A stretch of 64,000 bases of DNA, taken from positions 186,001 to 250,000 of the forward strand of contig NZ_FNGW01000005.1 of assembly GCF_900103615.1 (NCBI RefSeq), in the 5' to 3' direction. How positions within the stretch are numbered: position 1 is the stretch's first letter; each line of letters begins with the position of its first letter. The notes under the pieces are model-generated. The model had not been told where the DNA came from, did no database searches, and saw nothing but the letters and a program-made list of their open reading frames with translations. The translations under genes were made by a program, and so were the position numbers. This document shows positions 18,248-27,469 of this stretch, in pieces. The DNA is from Romboutsia lituseburensis DSM 797 (GTDB lineage Bacteria; Bacillota; Clostridia; Peptostreptococcales; Peptostreptococcaceae).

Positions 18248-18283
18248 AAAAACACCTTTTTAAAAATTTAAAAAGGTGTTTTT
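18248..18283 (-). terminator. Terminator after yfmH
   Basis: A stem of 15-17 bp with core ACACC/GGTGT, then T6 on the minus strand, immediately after the yfmH stop. Confidence 0.88.
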
Positions 18284-18286
18284 AAT

Positions 18287-19579
18287 TTATTTTGTTGTTG
18301 GCTCTACTATAGATATAACACAGTATTCTTCTTTTAGATGAGATTTTAATCTTGCATCAACTTCTTCAAACTTTATTGATTTAAGTTCATCTAAATAATC
18401 TAATAAATTTATATCTTTAAAATTATATGATAAGAAATTATTAGCTATAAAATTCACAGAATCAAAATACTTTAAGAAGTTTCCAATTTTTTTCTTTTTA
18501 ACTCGTTCAAACTCATCCTTATTTAGCCCTTCTTCTTTATAAGTTTCTATATAATCTAATATAATCTTTTTAACTTCTCGTGGGCTTCTAGACTCTCCTC
18601 CTATTATAGTAAATGCATAATCTACCTGAGATGAGAATCCTCCTCCAAAGTTGTCATTTATAAGACCTTGCATATATAAGTCCTCAAATAATTTGCTACC
18701 TCTTTTAAAAATCATATCCACTAATATTTCAGTTACTATTTCTTTTCTTAAAAGTTCTTTACCTTTTATGCCTACATTATCATCTTTAAATGCTATGTTA
18801 AATACAGGCATTGATATTGGAAATTGAGCTACTATTTCTTTTTTATTTACTTCTTTAGGCTCGTTAGGATAGAATCTTTGTATTTCATGAGATAGCTTCT
18901 CTACATCATCGTTATTTACTTTTTTAACAGAATCTAAAACTTTATCAGCCTCTAAATCACCTACTACAAATAGTGCCATATTTCCCGGGTTATAAAATGT
19001 ATTATAACATTTATATAGTTCTTCTTTTGTTATTTTGTAGATACTTTCCACTGTTCCTGCTATATCGACTCTTACTGGATAATTAACATACAATGCTTTT
19101 AGGCAATTAAAGTATACATTCCAATCTGGATCATCATTGTACATTTTAATTTCTTGCTCTATTATACCTTTTTCTTTTTCAACATTTTCATCTGTAAAAT
19201 AAGGAGTTTGTACATAATCTATTAAATGTTCTAGGCTTTCATAAAAATTTTCTGTAGCTGAAAATAAATAAGCTGTCATTGTAAAGTTTGTAAATGCATT
19301 AGCACTTGCTCCCCATTTAGAGAACTTATCAAATGCATTTCCTCCATCAGGTTGTTCAAACATTTTATGTTCTAAGAAATGAGCTATACCTTCATTAACT
19401 CTTATTTTTTTATCTTCACCTATTGGGATAAATTCTAATTCATTTGACCCATAGTTAGTAGCTAGTATTGCATATTTTTTAGTAAAACCAGGCTTTGGCA
19501 TAAAATACAAATCTAATCCATTTTCTAATTTTTCATAAAAAATTTCTTCTTTTAATATTTCATTAGCTATTTTTTTCAT
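18287..19579 (-). CDS. M16 family zinc peptidase YfmH-like
   Basis: A 430-residue M16 (pitrilysin-type) metallopeptidase with the inverted zinc motif HFLEH (67-71), followed by a glutamate-rich EKGIIEQEI segment (136-144) expected to supply the third ligand. It pairs with the preceding gene, a homologue without the zinc site, as in Bacillus YfmF/YfmH, which is linked to maturation of the elongation factor P modification. Substrate here is unknown. It starts 16 bases after yfmF in a three-gene operon. Confidence 0.88.
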   Translation of the reverse strand: MKKIANEILKEEIFYEKLENGLDLYFMPKPGFTKKYAILATNYGSNELEFIPIGEDKKIRVNEGIAHFLEHKMFEQPDGGNAFDKFSKWGASANAFTNFTMTAYLFSATENFYESLEHLIDYVQTPYFTDENVEKEKGIIEQEIKMYNDDPDWNVYFNCLKALYVNYPVRVDIAGTVESIYKITKEELYKCYNTFYNPGNMALFVVGDLEADKVLDSVKKVNNDDVEKLSHEIQRFYPNEPKEVNKKEIVAQFPISMPVFNIAFKDDNVGIKGKELLRKEIVTEILVDMIFKRGSKLFEDLYMQGLINDNFGGGFSSQVDYAFTIIGGESRSPREVKKIILDYIETYKEEGLNKDEFERVKKKKIGNFLKYFDSVNFIANNFLSYNFKDINLLDYLDELKSIKFEEVDARLKSHLKEEYCVISIVEPTTK

Positions 19580-19595
19580 CTCTACGTCACCTCAC

Positions 19596-20861
19596 TTAGT
19601 TTCTTAAGAAATAAATAGTATCTAATTCTATTTTTTCAAAAGATTTAACTATATCTTTAACTTCTACTTTATTTATATTTTCTATCATCTTGTCTATTGT
19701 AGTATTTGTACCACCCATAGTCTGAGCAAAGTAGAAATCAGACATTCCTCCTATGCTATCAGCCAACGATTTCATAGAATTTATTAAACCACTTTTGCTA
19801 TTTTCTATCTCATCTGATGATATTTCACCTTGTTTTATTGCCTCTATTTGCTTCTTAATTAAATCAACTGTTTTTTCATAATTTTGAGCTTCTATTCCTG
19901 ATGATATATATAATATTGATTTATATTTTTCTACTGAAGAATATATATAGTAGCATAAACTTTCTTTTTCTCTTATGTTTATGAACATTTTAGAATGAGG
20001 TCCTCCACCTAAAACACTACTACCTACAACTAATGGATAGTATAGTGATTCATCTTTATAATCAATATTAGTTCTATAGCCCATAACTAGTTTTCCTTGA
20101 GTTATATCCATATTTTCTTCAACTATATTAACTTCTGTTATGTCTTTTGTGAATTGTTCTCTTGGTATATCTATAATTTCATCTCTTTCAAATGAGAAGT
20201 TTTTACTTATTACATTTACAACTTCTTCTTCATTAAAATCACCTTCTATTACTATATCTATAGGAGATGTTTTTATTATATTTTTATAATGTTCATATAA
20301 ATCTTTAGCATCTATTTTTTCTAAATCTTCTTCATATCCTATTTCACTTATACTAAATCTCTCACCTTTACACATCTCTTCAAAAGATCTTTCAAGTGCA
20401 TATCTACTTTTATCATTTATTTTGGCTTGTATTCTATCTTTTAAGTTTGTCTTTTCTATATCTAAATATTCTTTATTAAATCCGCCATCTACTACTAGAG
20501 TATCATTTAATACATCATTGAAAAATTCAATTACATTTGTAAATATTTTTTCATCTAAATATCTTTCATTTGTACTTATTATTTTAAATGTAATTACTTG
20601 TTTTTCTCCTCTTTTTGATACATCGCCATACATTGAAGATCCATATAAATCGTCTAATTTATTTGATATTTCTCTTAAACTTGGGTACTTTGTGCATCCA
20701 CTAGTAATTATTGTAGGCAATAATGCATTCTTAGTAGCTTCTTCTCTGTCTAAGTTTCTTTGTATATATATACTAACAAGATTAGACTTGAACTTTTCAG
20801 CTGGTATTAATGTTAAATTAATATCTTTGCCTAAGTTTATTTTTTTTATGTCCTTTTTCAT
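19596..20861 (-). CDS. M16 family peptidase-like protein YfmF (no zinc motif)
   Basis: A 421-residue M16-fold protein. In the position where YfmH has HFLEH this protein has only SGCTKYPSLREISNKLDDL, so it is presumably a non-catalytic partner forming the closed chamber with YfmH, as in heterodimeric M16 peptidases. Conserved features of the C-terminal half include GGGPHSKMFINIREKESLCY. The ATG at 20861 overlaps the end of the upstream gene: the binding site GGAGGA is that gene's last two glycine codons, so translation is coupled. Confidence 0.87.
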   Translation of the reverse strand: MKKDIKKINLGKDINLTLIPAEKFKSNLVSIYIQRNLDREEATKNALLPTIITSGCTKYPSLREISNKLDDLYGSSMYGDVSKRGEKQVITFKIISTNERYLDEKIFTNVIEFFNDVLNDTLVVDGGFNKEYLDIEKTNLKDRIQAKINDKSRYALERSFEEMCKGERFSISEIGYEEDLEKIDAKDLYEHYKNIIKTSPIDIVIEGDFNEEEVVNVISKNFSFERDEIIDIPREQFTKDITEVNIVEENMDITQGKLVMGYRTNIDYKDESLYYPLVVGSSVLGGGPHSKMFINIREKESLCYYIYSSVEKYKSILYISSGIEAQNYEKTVDLIKKQIEAIKQGEISSDEIENSKSGLINSMKSLADSIGGMSDFYFAQTMGGTNTTIDKMIENINKVEVKDIVKSFEKIELDTIYFLRN

Positions 20862-20862
20862 T

Positions 20863-21981
20863 TTATCCTCCTATTTGATTCATTAATGATATTCTTGTAA
20901 AAAGTTCATCTACTATTGCATCCATCTTCTTTTCTGGATCTATGTAGTAAAACTTAGTATTTCCCATATCTAGATCTTCAAGTATACTTTCTACTAAATG
21001 TTTTGTATACATAGTATCTATTGTACATGTAGGTAATACAACATACAAAGTATCAATTCCATATTCTAACAATTCCTCGCCTGATTTTATTATATCTTTT
21101 TTATTATTTTCTAAAAGAGGTAATTTTATTTGAACGTCTAAGTTTTTTTCTTCATGATTTATATATTCTTTTATTTTTTCTCTAAATAATATGTCCTCTT
21201 CTAAATTATTCTTATTATGTAATCCAATTAAAAGTAACCCTGAATCTTTATCTAAAGCTCTAATATTTTTTAAAATTTCATTTTTATATACCATAGCTAA
21301 ATTATTAGATTTATAAAAAGGATCTAATATTTCTATTCCAGCTAAATTATAAGAAACTAGGTTTAATTTTTCATATCTTTGTTTGAAAATTTCATAGTCT
21401 TTTCCATCTGTCATAAATAAAGGGCATATAATTATTTTTTTATATCCTTTAGATACTATATCTTCCAAGCTATCTTCAAAATAAGGCTTAGTGTACATGT
21501 AAGAATTTACCACTTTATATCCGTCGCCTAATTGATAACTTAATTTTTTAGTTACTTCTTCAGTCTTTTCTTTAAAATCACTTTCTCCTAGCTGATTATA
21601 ATAATTTTTATAAGTATATAAATCTTTAATTCCTGTAAATAAAGATTTATAGCCCTTTTCATAATAAATTTGAGTTGAACGCTCTTTTAGATTGTATTTT
21701 TTTGATTCTCCTTCTGATACTAATAAAACTAATGTATCTTCTTTTTCTATCCCCGGCTGAACGTCTTTAAAACTTATGTAATTTCTAAACCCAAATAGTA
21801 TCATGCAATTTACCCCAATAAATGAAATAATTAGAGCATAAACCATATATTTATAATCTTTCTTAGACGTTATTTGCTTATAAATCATTACTGTTGCTAA
21901 AACTATAAATATATTTTCCATATACCCATTGAAAATTAAACTTAAAGCTAAAGATATAAAAAAAATTATCCAAATAAGCAT
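20863..21981 (-). CDS. Membrane-anchored ferrochelatase-like protein
   Basis: A 372-residue protein with three N-terminal hydrophobic segments (about 2-18, 22-36, 46-66) and a soluble domain (about 82-372) that follows the ferrochelatase/chelatase pattern. VLLVSEGE resembles the opening strand; TKPYFEDSLEDIVSKGYKK and CPLFM resemble the second; LLIGLHNKNN holds a histidine (255) where ferrochelatases have the metal-binding SAHSLP; TIDTMY (320-325) stands where they have HLETLYE, with Asp in place of Glu. The alignment is by eye. Real ferrochelatases are normally soluble or peripheral. It heads the yfmF-yfmH operon. Chelatase activity is uncertain, since no haem genes are nearby. Confidence 0.6.
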   Translation of the reverse strand: MLIWIIFFISLALSLIFNGYMENIFIVLATVMIYKQITSKKDYKYMVYALIISFIGVNCMILFGFRNYISFKDVQPGIEKEDTLVLLVSEGESKKYNLKERSTQIYYEKGYKSLFTGIKDLYTYKNYYNQLGESDFKEKTEEVTKKLSYQLGDGYKVVNSYMYTKPYFEDSLEDIVSKGYKKIIICPLFMTDGKDYEIFKQRYEKLNLVSYNLAGIEILDPFYKSNNLAMVYKNEILKNIRALDKDSGLLLIGLHNKNNLEEDILFREKIKEYINHEEKNLDVQIKLPLLENNKKDIIKSGEELLEYGIDTLYVVLPTCTIDTMYTKHLVESILEDLDMGNTKFYYIDPEKKMDAIVDELFTRISLMNQIGG

Positions 21982-22005
21982 AAAATCAACCCCAATAATT
22001 TTTTT

Positions 22006-22028
22006 GATGTAAATGCATAGTTTACATC
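22006..22028. promoter_or_regulatory. Operator-like inverted repeat upstream of the ferrochelatase-like operon
   Basis: GATGTAAA (22006-22013), a seven-base spacer and TTTACATC (22021-22028), a perfect 8-bp dyad. A TATAAT on the minus strand (22035-22030) sits immediately upstream, so the dyad would cover the start of transcription. The binding protein is unknown. Confidence 0.55.
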
Positions 22029-22094
22029 TATTATATATATGATGTATAATCAGTATGTATGTCTATAATGGGATTTTTTGAATTTGTTCAAATT

Positions 22095-22129
22095 AACCTA
22101 TTGAGCTAATTTAAAGCCTATAATAGGTT
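22095..22129 (+). promoter_or_regulatory. Leader region of ychF with inverted repeat and TATAAT
   Basis: AACCTATT (22095-22102) is complementary to AATAGGTT (22122-22129), and the second arm overlaps a TATAAT (22119-22124). I find no clear -35. It could be an operator or a leader hairpin. Confidence 0.35.
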
Positions 22130-22173
22130 GTTTAAATTTATATATAAATATGACTAAAGAGAGGACGATGACT

Positions 22174-23271
22174 ATGAAATTAGGTATAGTTGGTTTACCA
22201 AACGTAGGTAAAAGTACCCTATTCAATGCAATAACTCAAGCAGGTGCTGAATCTGCAAACTACCCTTTCTGTACAATAGAACCAAACGTTGGAGTTGTTT
22301 CTGTTCCAGATGAAAGATTAGATAAATTAAAAGAATTATATGATTCTAAAAAAATTGTTCCTACTGCTATAGAATTCTGTGATATAGCAGGTCTTGTTAG
22401 AGGAGCTTCTAAAGGTGAAGGTTTAGGAAATAAATTCTTATCTCATATAAGAGAAGTTGACGCTATAGTACATGTTGTTAGATGTTTCGAAGACCCTAAC
22501 GTTGTTCATGTTGATGGTTCGGTTGATCCATTAAGAGATATAGAAACTATAAACTTAGAATTAATATTCTCTGATATCGAAATATTACAAAGAAGAATAC
22601 AAAAAAACACTAAAGCTGCTAAAGCTGACAAATCAATAGCTGCTGAACTTGAATTCTTAAAAGAAATAATGGTTACTTTAGAAGATGGTAAATGTGTTAG
22701 AACTATGGACTTTAATGATGACCAAAAAGTATTTGTTGATTCATTAAACTTACTTACTTCTAAGCCAGTAATATATGCTACTAATGTAAGTGAAGATGAT
22801 TTAGCTGATGAAGCTGAAAACAATCAATACGTTAATACTGTTAGAGAATTCGCTGCTACAGAAGCTGCAGAAGTTGTTGTTGTTTGTGCTCAAATAGAAG
22901 CAGAAATATCTGAACTTGATACAGAAGAAGAAAAGAAAGAATTCTTAGAAACATTAGGCTTAGAGCAATCGGGATTAGATAAATTAATCAAATCTTCTTA
23001 TGCTTTACTTGGACTTGTTTCTTACTTAACAGCTGGACCTCAAGAGGTTAGAGCTTGGACTATAAAGGTTGGTACTAAAGCTCCTGCTGCTGGAGGAAAG
23101 ATACACTCTGATATAGAAAGAGGATTCATAAGAGCAGAAACTATATCATTTGAGGATTTAGCTCAAGTTGGTACTATGAGTGCTGCTAAAGAAAAAGGTC
23201 TTGTTAGACTTGAAGGAAAAGAATATATCGTTAAAGATGGAGACGTTATACTATTTAGATTTAACGTTTAA
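22174..23271 (+). CDS. ychF: Redox-regulated ATPase YchF (Obg family)
   Basis: YchF is a ribosome-associated P-loop ATPase of the Obg group that prefers ATP to GTP. The 365-residue protein begins MKLGIVGLPNVGKST, has switch region NYPFCTIEPNVG and DIAGLVRGASKGEGLGN, carries ATNVSED where GTPases have NKxD (explaining the ATP preference), and ends in a TGS domain (QEVRAWTIKVG to VILFRFNV). The ATG at 22174 gives the family's normal length; two in-frame ATGs lie 6 and 24 bases upstream. It is divergent from the ferrochelatase-like operon and followed by a terminator. Confidence 0.95.
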   Translation: MKLGIVGLPNVGKSTLFNAITQAGAESANYPFCTIEPNVGVVSVPDERLDKLKELYDSKKIVPTAIEFCDIAGLVRGASKGEGLGNKFLSHIREVDAIVHVVRCFEDPNVVHVDGSVDPLRDIETINLELIFSDIEILQRRIQKNTKAAKADKSIAAELEFLKEIMVTLEDGKCVRTMDFNDDQKVFVDSLNLLTSKPVIYATNVSEDDLADEAENNQYVNTVREFAATEAAEVVVVCAQIEAEISELDTEEEKKEFLETLGLEQSGLDKLIKSSYALLGLVSYLTAGPQEVRAWTIKVGTKAPAAGGKIHSDIERGFIRAETISFEDLAQVGTMSAAKEKGLVRLEGKEYIVKDGDVILFRFNV

Positions 23272-23272
23272 T

Positions 23273-23305
23273 AAAAAAGCTTACAGTTTATCTGTAAGCT
23301 TTTTT
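23273..23305 (+). terminator. Terminator after ychF
   Basis: A 14-bp stem with core AGCTTACAG/CTGTAAGCT and five-base loop, ending in T6. Confidence 0.9.
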
Positions 23306-23315
23306 GTTATAAATT

Positions 23316-23352
23316 AAAATGGCCCAATCTCGATTTGAGATAGGCCATTTTT
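23316..23352 (-). terminator. Terminator after cstA
   Basis: AAAATGGCC (23316-23324) pairs with GGCCATTTT (23343-23351), and ATCTC/GAGAT extends the stem inside. T-run on the minus strand. Confidence 0.85.
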
Positions 23353-23355
23353 ATA

Positions 23356-24792
23356 TTAAGCTATATTTTTATCTTCTACATTTTTTACTAATTTATCTTT
23401 GCTTATCATAAATGCTACAAATAATATTACAGCAGCTCCTACACCTACTGCATTAGAGAATGTAGCATTTAATTTAAATCCTTCTGGAGCTTGTAGTATA
23501 TAAGCTACACATACAGCAGACATAAATGTTGCTGGTATTAAAGTCATAAAATAGCTAGATTTATTCTTTAATAAGTATACTGTTGAAGCCCAAAGAACTA
23601 TCATTGCTAATGTTTGATTAGACCAAGCAAAATATCTCCATATTATGTTAAAGTCTATTGTAGTTAAGAATATACATACTAAGAATAATGGTATTGCTAA
23701 TATAAATCTATTTTTAAATCCTTCTTGTTTTATATTAAATGCATCAGCTATAGTAAGTCTAGCACTTCTAAATGCTGTATCTCCACTAGTTATAGGACAA
23801 GCCACAACTCCAAGTACTGCAAGTATTGCACCCATTGGTCCTAATAATTCTTTAGACAATAAACTTACAACTCCTGATTGGCCTCCAAATTGATTTAAAG
23901 CATTTTGTATAGATAAGCTATCTCCAAAGAATGCTATCGTAACAGCACACCATATTAAAGCAACTATTCCTTCTACAACCATTGCCCCATAAAATACTTT
24001 TTTACTTTCAGATTCATGGTGTATACATCTAGCCATCATAGGTGACTGAGTAGCATGGAACCCTGATATAGCACCACATGCTATTGTTGTAAATAAGAAT
24101 GGGAATAAATTTAATCCGTCTGGATGTAGGTTTTGTAATGACATCTCAGGCATTACCATAGATCCATTAACATGTCCTACTATCATAGCTCCACATAATC
24201 CTATAGCCATAAATAATAGTGCTGCTCCAAATACAGGATATATTTTACCTATTACCTTATCAACTGGTAAAACTGTTGCAGCCATATAATAAATTATTAT
24301 TAATACAACCCATACAGTTTTATTTATTCCAGTCATTGATGTTAATAATCCTGCTGGAGATGTTACGAATACTGTTCCAACTAATATAAGAAGTATTACA
24401 GAGAACACTCTCATAACAGATTTCATACCATCACCTAAATAAATACCTACTATTTCAGAAACTGAAGTCCCTTCATGTTTCATAGATATAACTCCTGAGA
24501 AGAAATCATGTACTCCTCCTGCAAATATTGTACCAAATGTTATCCATAAAAATGCAACTGGCCCAAATAAAGCCCCCATTATTGCACCAAATATAGGACC
24601 TGTTCCTGCTATATTTAAAAATTGTATTAAGAAAACTTTGTGCCAAGGCATTGGCATATAGTCTATTCCATCCTCTAGTCTTACAGCTGGTGTTTGAGTT
24701 GAATCACTTAATTTTACTGATTTTTCTACTATCTTACCATAAGTAAAATATCCACCGATAAGAATTGTTAAGCATACTAAAAATGTTATCAT
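23356..24792 (-). CDS. cstA: CstA family transporter (pyruvate/peptide)
   Basis: A 478-residue polytopic membrane protein of the CstA/BtsT family, whose studied members import pyruvate or take part in peptide use. Recognisable stretches are DGIDYMPMPWHKVFLIQF, GTGPIFGAIMGALFGP, HDFFSGVISM and GFHATQSPMMARC. At 478 residues it is the short clostridial form; E. coli proteins exceed 700. The ATG at 24792 has AAAGGAG upstream. It is directly downstream of a LytTR response regulator and a LytS-type sensor kinase, which resembles the E. coli BtsSR-btsT arrangement and suggests regulation by extracellular pyruvate. Confidence 0.9.
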   Translation of the reverse strand: MITFLVCLTILIGGYFTYGKIVEKSVKLSDSTQTPAVRLEDGIDYMPMPWHKVFLIQFLNIAGTGPIFGAIMGALFGPVAFLWITFGTIFAGGVHDFFSGVISMKHEGTSVSEIVGIYLGDGMKSVMRVFSVILLILVGTVFVTSPAGLLTSMTGINKTVWVVLIIIYYMAATVLPVDKVIGKIYPVFGAALLFMAIGLCGAMIVGHVNGSMVMPEMSLQNLHPDGLNLFPFLFTTIACGAISGFHATQSPMMARCIHHESESKKVFYGAMVVEGIVALIWCAVTIAFFGDSLSIQNALNQFGGQSGVVSLLSKELLGPMGAILAVLGVVACPITSGDTAFRSARLTIADAFNIKQEGFKNRFILAIPLFLVCIFLTTIDFNIIWRYFAWSNQTLAMIVLWASTVYLLKNKSSYFMTLIPATFMSAVCVAYILQAPEGFKLNATFSNAVGVGAAVILFVAFMISKDKLVKNVEDKNIA

Positions 24793-24921
24793 ACCGTTTT
24801 CTCCTTTGTTAAAAATGTTAATTTCTTGTTAAATTTATTATTACAATATTAGAATAACGTTTCTTTTAATTTAGGAGATTTAAATTTACATGAAATGCAT
24901 AATTTCATACATTAAATACGT

Positions 24922-25665
24922 CTATATATGCATAACTTTTCTAAACTCTTTTATTTTACTTCGACTTACCGGTACTTCTAAATTTATATCTTTCAATTTT
25001 AACTTATAGGTATTGTTAAACCAAGGTATAATTTCTTTTATTTTAGAAGTATTTACTATATAAGATCTATGAGTTTTAAAAAATTTAGAACTAGGTAGAT
25101 TTTTTTCAAATTCAGTTATAGAGCTTTTAACAATATACTTATCCTCTTTTGTAAATACTATGGTTTCTCTTTCATTTGCTTCACAATAATATATATCATT
25201 TATTTTTACTACTATCAATTTATCATTTTTCCAAAGGCTAACCTTATCTAAGCTGCTTTCATCTAATAGATTTTTATCACGTCTTTTATTCTCTATAGTT
25301 TTTGATTTCTCACTACTCTCAAGCTTTTTTAACATAGAAACTATTCTTTCCTCTGAATATGGCTTTAACACATAGTCAAATGCCTCAAGCTCAAATGCAT
25401 CTACTGCATGTTCTTTATAAGCAGTTATAAAAACTATTTTAGGGCTAATTTTAAATTGTTTTATTGTCTTAGCCAATAACATTCCGTCTAACATAGGTAT
25501 ATTTATATCTAGAAATATTACATCTATCGTATTTTCTTGTATAAATTTTAATACATCTACTCCATTATCAAATTCGTTTATTATTTTTATATTACTAAAG
25601 TTATTTATAAAATATTTAAGTTCTTCTCTTGCTGGGAATTCATCTTCAACGATTATACACTTCAT
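24922..25665 (-). CDS. LytTR family response regulator
   Basis: A 247-residue response regulator: receiver domain (about 1-120) with phosphoacceptor Asp53 in FLDINIPMLDG and lysine in LKPYSEERI, then a LytTR DNA-binding domain (about 148-245, FKTHRSYIVNTSKI and LEVPVSRSKIKEFRK). The ATG at 25665 follows GGAGGACATT; earlier in-frame residues overlap the kinase gene and are not needed. It starts 13 bases after the kinase ends, and cstA is the next gene downstream on the same strand. Its binding site near cstA was not identified; a 7-bp dyad ATGAAAT/ATTTCAT occurs at 24890-24908. Confidence 0.92.
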   Translation of the reverse strand: MKCIIVEDEFPAREELKYFINNFSNIKIINEFDNGVDVLKFIQENTIDVIFLDINIPMLDGMLLAKTIKQFKISPKIVFITAYKEHAVDAFELEAFDYVLKPYSEERIVSMLKKLESSEKSKTIENKRRDKNLLDESSLDKVSLWKNDKLIVVKINDIYYCEANERETIVFTKEDKYIVKSSITEFEKNLPSSKFFKTHRSYIVNTSKIKEIIPWFNNTYKLKLKDINLEVPVSRSKIKEFRKVMHI

Positions 25666-25678
25666 AATGTCCTCCAAT

Positions 25679-27337
25679 TTAAATTTCAAATTCTATTTTT
25701 GTTCCTGGATTTAATCTATAAATATTTAGGCCTTTACCATAAAGTAATTTTAACCTTAAATGAACATTGTAAAGTCCTATCTTATTTTCAGGCATATCAT
25801 CCTTATAAACCTTTTGGATTATTTCTTCATCTATAGTTACGCCATCATTTTCTACCCATATTTTTACATTCATTCCATTACTTTTTATTCCGATTATTAC
25901 AGTTCCATGGCCACCATTTTTTCTTATTCCATGTATAATTGCATTTTCTACCAATGGCTGTATTATGAGACTAGGCATTTGAATTTTTATATCTTCATCA
26001 ATTTTATAAATTACATTTAATTTATCCCCAAACCTTGCCTTTTCAATTTCTATATAAGCCTTTACTTGTTCTAGTTCTTTACTTATATCTATTAAGTTAT
26101 CACTTACCTCTAAATTATATCTCATATAAGTAGATAGATTTATTATAAGTTGCCTTGCCTTATCTGGATTTATTCTAATAAATGATGTAATTGTATTTAA
26201 TGCATTAAATAAAAAGTGAGGATTTATTTGGGTTTGCAAAGCTTTTATTTCCGCTTTATTTTTAGCTTCTTTTATTTTTTCTATTTTTGAAACTTCCATT
26301 AATGTTGAAATTATTTGTGATAAACCTATAGCTAACGATTGCTTAGAGTGACTCATTTCATATTTTTCTGTATAATATATTTTTAAAGTTCCTATTACGC
26401 CACTAGAATCTGTTAAAGGAATGATCATAGCTGTTTTTAAATTAACTATTTTACTTAAAGAATGTTCATCTTTGTTTACTTTTATATTTAAGATTTTATT
26501 TTGATACATAGCTTTTTTAGTAGTATAACTTAATTCCTTTGTACACTCTGAGTATATATCTTCACCTACTCCTACATATGCTAATACTTTATCTAAATCT
26601 GTTATAGCAACTGCATCTGAGTTTATTTCGTCTTTAATTATATTGCATATAATTTTTAATGACTCTTCATTTATGGATCTAAAATATGGAAGAGTCTTAT
26701 TTGCAATATCTAGTGCTAGCTTTGATTGAAGAGCCGCTATTTCCTCTTTTTCCTTTTTAATAGCTTGTACTATTGTAACTAAAAATCCTATACCTATTTG
26801 TCCTACTATCATGGGTATATATATTTTTGTTATTATCGAAACAGCTACATCATGAGGTTTAGATATAAAAAATATTAAAATCATAGTTATACTTTCAGAT
26901 ATCATTCCACATATAATACCAACTAACCATTTGTATTCTTCTTTTCCTCTTTTTGATGCATACCCTGATAATATACCTGCAAATATGCTAGATATAAAAC
27001 ATGGGATAGAAGTTATTCCATTTAAATCTATTAAAAGCCTATGAGTTCCAGATACAATTCCTGATGTTATACCAACTACAGGTCCAAATAATATACCTCC
27101 AGAAACTACAGAAATTATTCTTGTATTTGCTAATGATCCATTCACTTTTATTCCATTATAAGTTCCTAATATTGCTAGCAAACTAAATATTATTGATATA
27201 ATTACTAAATCTCTCTTTCTATATTTTTCTTTTTGAAATATGTATTTAAACCCTTTGATTTTACTTATGATTATAAATAGTACTATTATTAAACTAGATT
27301 TTTCTAATAAATTTAAAAATATATCTCCCTTATTCAC
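25679..27337 (-). CDS. LytS-type sensor histidine kinase
   Basis: A 552-residue sensor kinase with a 5TM-LYT-type membrane domain (about 1-195, containing ANTRIISVVSGGILFGP), a GAF-like domain (about 215-350), a His_kinase domain with phosphoacceptor His374 in QINPHFLFNALNT, and an HATPase domain (PLVENAIIHGI). The layout matches LytS, BtsS and YpdA. The start is GTG at 27337 with GAGGTGACATA before it. It forms a two-gene unit with the LytTR regulator and lies upstream of cstA, so pyruvate is the most plausible signal, but a murein or membrane-potential signal is also possible. Confidence 0.9.
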   Translation of the reverse strand: MNKGDIFLNLLEKSSLIIVLFIIISKIKGFKYIFQKEKYRKRDLVIISIIFSLLAILGTYNGIKVNGSLANTRIISVVSGGILFGPVVGITSGIVSGTHRLLIDLNGITSIPCFISSIFAGILSGYASKRGKEEYKWLVGIICGMISESITMILIFFISKPHDVAVSIITKIYIPMIVGQIGIGFLVTIVQAIKKEKEEIAALQSKLALDIANKTLPYFRSINEESLKIICNIIKDEINSDAVAITDLDKVLAYVGVGEDIYSECTKELSYTTKKAMYQNKILNIKVNKDEHSLSKIVNLKTAMIIPLTDSSGVIGTLKIYYTEKYEMSHSKQSLAIGLSQIISTLMEVSKIEKIKEAKNKAEIKALQTQINPHFLFNALNTITSFIRINPDKARQLIINLSTYMRYNLEVSDNLIDISKELEQVKAYIEIEKARFGDKLNVIYKIDEDIKIQMPSLIIQPLVENAIIHGIRKNGGHGTVIIGIKSNGMNVKIWVENDGVTIDEEIIQKVYKDDMPENKIGLYNVHLRLKLLYGKGLNIYRLNPGTKIEFEI

Positions 27338-27417
27338 TATGTCACCTCTCTTACCATAATTAAAATAAGTTTTAAATCACCTTAAAATAAAAAAACAATA
27401 AAAATTTGTTAATACCT

Positions 27418-27448
27418 AAAAAAGAGAAGTTATAAACTTCTCTTTTTT
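27418..27448 (-). terminator. Terminator after the murE-like gene
   Basis: A 14-bp perfect stem AAAAAAGAGAAGTT/AACTTCTCTTTTTT with three-base loop and T-run on the minus strand. Confidence 0.9.
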
Positions 27449-27469
27449 AGTGATTTATATTAGCCTATT

